From: Acidobacteriaceae bacterium
Lineage (GTDB): Bacteria; Acidobacteriota; Terriglobia; Bryobacterales; Bryobacteraceae
Direction: 5' to 3'
Assembly (NCBI GenBank): GCA_019244945.1
Contig: JAFASD010000241.1
Location: forward strand, 1-7,890
Length of the DNA stretch: 7,890 bases
This document shows, in pieces, positions 6,751-7,890 of the stretch. A program made the position numbers and the translations under genes. Numbering within the stretch: position 1 is the stretch's first letter; each line of letters begins with the position of its first letter. The notes beneath the pieces were generated by a model. That model was not told the origin of the DNA. It did no database searches and saw only the letters and a list, made by a program, of their open reading frames with translations.

Positions 6751-7441
6751 TAGCGGTCACCTAATACCTGGCTTGTTTTCTCGAAGGCTCATTGAACCCG
6801 AATGGTTAGATCATGCGTCGCCGGAAGAAGCGCGCCCCAATCTGGACGATCTTATCCGCATAAACCGCTATTGGGGTGGGCATTCGGTTTTGCGCAAGGT
6901 GATGGGGCGAGTTGCGGAAAAGGGTGAGCGATTCACTCTGCTCGACATTGGGGCTGCATCAGGAGACTCCGCGAGGGTCATAAACGAGCTGTTTCCGGAG
7001 GCTACCGTCACGAATCTCGACCGCAACGCGGTGAACCTGGCAGGTGCGGCGCAACCGAAGCTGATCGCGGACGCATTCAAGCTGCCCTTTCTCGAGCGCA
7101 GCTTCGATTACGTATTATGCACTCTTTTCCTGCATCACTTTCCCGACGAAGAGGTGATCACGTTGCTAAACAGCTTTTATGGTTTGGCTCGAAAAGCGCT
7201 GGTCGTGTGCGATTTGGAAAGGCATATTTTGCCGTATTGTTTTCTGCCGGCCACAGCAGCGTTTCTGAATTGGCAACGAATCACACTGCACGACGGACCA
7301 ATTTCGGTTCGAGCGTCGTTTCGCGCGGGTGAGCTTTCGCAACTGGCGAAGTTGGCCGGAATCAAGAACCCCGTCGTGGAGGTCCATAGGCCAGCATTCC
7401 GACTTTCTTTAGTGGGATTGAAGGAAGGGCTTCAGGTCTAG
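6716..7441 (+). CDS. Class I SAM-dependent methyltransferase
   Basis: About 241 residues with a Rossmann-type SAM-binding core: motif I LLDIGAASGDS (75-85), the acidic end of strand beta2 in TNLDRNAV (Asp101), motif II-like ADAFKLPF, then FDYVLCTLFLHHFPDEE (motif III region) and a C-terminal strand segment VVEVHRPAFRLSL. The N-terminal cap contains EPEWLD and LIRINRYWGG, a layout seen in small-molecule methyltransferases of the UbiE-like group; the substrate cannot be read from sequence. The start is uncertain. An in-frame stop at 6680 bounds the frame and no ATG lies near the front, only TTG codons at 6716, 6722, 6734, 6737 and 6773. 6716 gives a 35-bp overlap with the zincin gene. Either way it follows that gene without a gap, so co-transcription and translational coupling are likely. 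Confidence 0.85.
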   Translation: MHLFRGLLQLDDSGHLIPGLFSRRLIEPEWLDHASPEEARPNLDDLIRINRYWGGHSVLRKVMGRVAEKGERFTLLDIGAASGDSARVINELFPEATVTNLDRNAVNLAGAAQPKLIADAFKLPFLERSFDYVLCTLFLHHFPDEEVITLLNSFYGLARKALVVCDLERHILPYCFLPATAAFLNWQRITLHDGPISVRASFRAGELSQLAKLAGIKNPVVEVHRPAFRLSLVGLKEGLQV

Positions 7442-7458
7442 CGCTGAAAGACAGCTAG

Positions 7459-7492
7459 GCCGGTGGGCACTCGGAGGAAGATACCCACCGGC
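7459..7492. repeat. Perfect 9-bp inverted repeat, 16-nt loop
   Basis: GCCGGTGGG (7459-7467) pairs with CCCACCGGC (7484-7492). The loop is 16 nt and carries GGAGG at 7473-7477. It begins 18 bp after the methyltransferase stop. The stem is GC-rich and should be stable as RNA on either strand. Confidence 0.7.
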
Positions 7493-7493
7493 A

Positions 7494-7523
7494 GGCGCAC
7501 TGAGCCATTGCAGGAGGTGCGCC
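7494..7523. repeat. Perfect 7-bp inverted repeat, 16-nt loop
   Basis: GGCGCAC (7494-7500) pairs with GTGCGCC (7517-7523), one base after the preceding hairpin. The loop is again 16 nt and contains AGGAG, part of AGGAGG at 7512-7517. Confidence 0.6.
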
Positions 7524-7535
7524 AACTTGTTGGCG
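7520..7535. repeat. Near-perfect palindrome CGCCAAC-TT-GTTGGCG
   Basis: CGCCAAC (7520-7526) and GTTGGCG (7529-7535) are exact inverted copies two bases apart. The left arm shares 7520-7523 with the right arm of the preceding hairpin, so the two RNA stems cannot form together. As DNA it could be a dimeric protein site. Confidence 0.55.
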
Positions 7536-7620
7536 TCCAGCATACGGGCAACGAACGTAGCCAAACACACCTAACTTCGGACAGCGGCTCGAATCCAAGT
7601 AACCGCTTCCTTAAGACCAT

Positions 7621-7670
7621 TGGACGGCGCAGAGCGAAATTGATTACGCGAAGTTAATATGAACCGTCCA
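7621..7670. repeat. 7-bp inverted repeat next to the MFS stop codon
   Basis: TGGACGG (7621-7627) and CCGTCCA (7664-7670) are exact inverted copies separated by 36 bp. The right arm directly abuts the MFS stop codon (TAA, 7673-7671). It may be part of a 3' structure of the MFS transcript; the long loop makes it weak. Confidence 0.3.
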
Positions 7671-7890
7671 TTAAGTATAGGTTACTTGATCTGGCGTTGT
7701 GAGAGGTTTGTTCCAGATAATTTCGCTCGGTTTTCCGACCACAACCCAGTACCCCAGTACTCCGAAGAGCAGAATCGCCGAGGCAATCGCGAACGCGGTA
7801 AAAAACGAATGCATCTCTTGCAGAGCGACACCGCTGATATACGGGGCGGCCATACCGGCGAAGTTTCCCACGCAATTCTGAAAACCGGTC
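7671..7890 (-). CDS. MFS transporter, C-terminal fragment (runs off the window)
   Basis: The last 72 complete codons are visible, and the frame stays open to the window edge. The segment GFQNCVGNFAGMAAPYISG is characteristic of transmembrane helix 11 in major facilitator transporters of the anion:cation symporter group (sugar-acid and similar carboxylate carriers). FFTAFAIASAILLFGVLGYW follows as helix 12, then a short cytoplasmic tail beginning VVVGKPSEIIW. The substrate cannot be inferred from this part. A GTG at 7871 is an internal Val codon, not the start. Confidence 0.85.
   Translation of the reverse strand, partial: TGFQNCVGNFAGMAAPYISGVALQEMHSFFTAFAIASAILLFGVLGYWVVVGKPSEIIWNKPLTTPDQVTYT

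Larger units (their letters stand above)
7442..7670. other. 229-bp intergenic region rich in inverted repeats, no credible gene
   Basis: This lies between the ends of the convergent methyltransferase and MFS genes. Short open frames here (for example one beginning with GTG at 7463) lack ribosome sites and plausible composition. The region holds the hairpins listed separately, plus a weak AGCGG/CCGCT pair (7583-7587/7603-7607). No T-tract follows any hairpin, so none is a textbook intrinsic terminator, although they occupy the place where bidirectional termination would be expected. Confidence 0.6.

Noticed and set aside
7583..7607. GGCTCGAATCC resembling the T-arm of a tRNA, possible tRNA remnant or attachment site
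   Set aside because: The five bases before and after the loop do not pair (AGCGG against CCAAG), and no acceptor, D or anticodon arm can be placed upstream on either strand.
7463..7657. 64-residue plus-strand frame in the last intergenic region
   Set aside because: GTG start without a ribosome site, Arg/Ser/Thr-rich sequence resembling no protein, and its codons run through the inverted repeats.
7634..7661. Two tandem imperfect 14-mers starting GCGAA
   Set aside because: Only about 9 of 14 bases agree, which is not beyond chance for an AT-richer patch.

Overview
The window looks like ordinary chromosomal DNA of a free-living, moderately GC-rich Gram-negative-type bacterium. An Acidobacteriota soil organism is my best guess, from the flavour of the PcrA, ThiC and secreted-zincin sequences; this is family-level pattern memory, not a search result. 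There are no rRNAs, tRNAs, insertion sequences or CRISPR arrays.

Layout. (1) 2-1354, plus strand: 3' portion, almost complete, of a two-domain protein. It has an N-terminal TIR/nucleoside-deoxyribosyltransferase-like domain with a DLT..NPNVFYELG motif, followed by an alpha-helical TPR-type domain. The helical part closely resembles the central regulatory region of animal ASK kinases (MAP3K5/15), known in bacteria as a sensor module of conflict or defence proteins. (2) 1437-2801, plus: thiC, the radical-SAM pyrimidine synthase of thiamine biosynthesis, with a perfect TATAAT box placed so that the transcript would be leaderless, and no TPP riboswitch in front. (3) 5344 down to 2969, minus: a PcrA/UvrD-type DNA helicase. 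Its stop codon overlaps (ATGA) the start of a previously unlisted 52-residue, extremely Lys/Arg-rich protein at 2972-2814, which converges on thiC. (4) 5345-5436: a divergent promoter region with a repeated decamer and a perfect hairpin. (5) 5437-6750 and 6716-7441, plus: a secreted HExxH metallopeptidase-like protein overlapping a class I SAM-dependent methyltransferase, probably one operon. (6) 7442-7670: a 229-bp gap without a credible gene but rich in inverted repeats, including two adjacent hairpins whose 16-nt loops both carry a GGAGG/AGGAG motif. (7) 7890-7671, minus: the C-terminal end of an MFS transporter that runs off the window.

The genes do not form one pathway. thiC and pcrA are housekeeping genes. 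The parts most worth attention are the ASK-like conflict protein at the left edge, the small basic protein coupled to the helicase, the zincin-methyltransferase pair, and the structured intergenic region near 7.5 kb.
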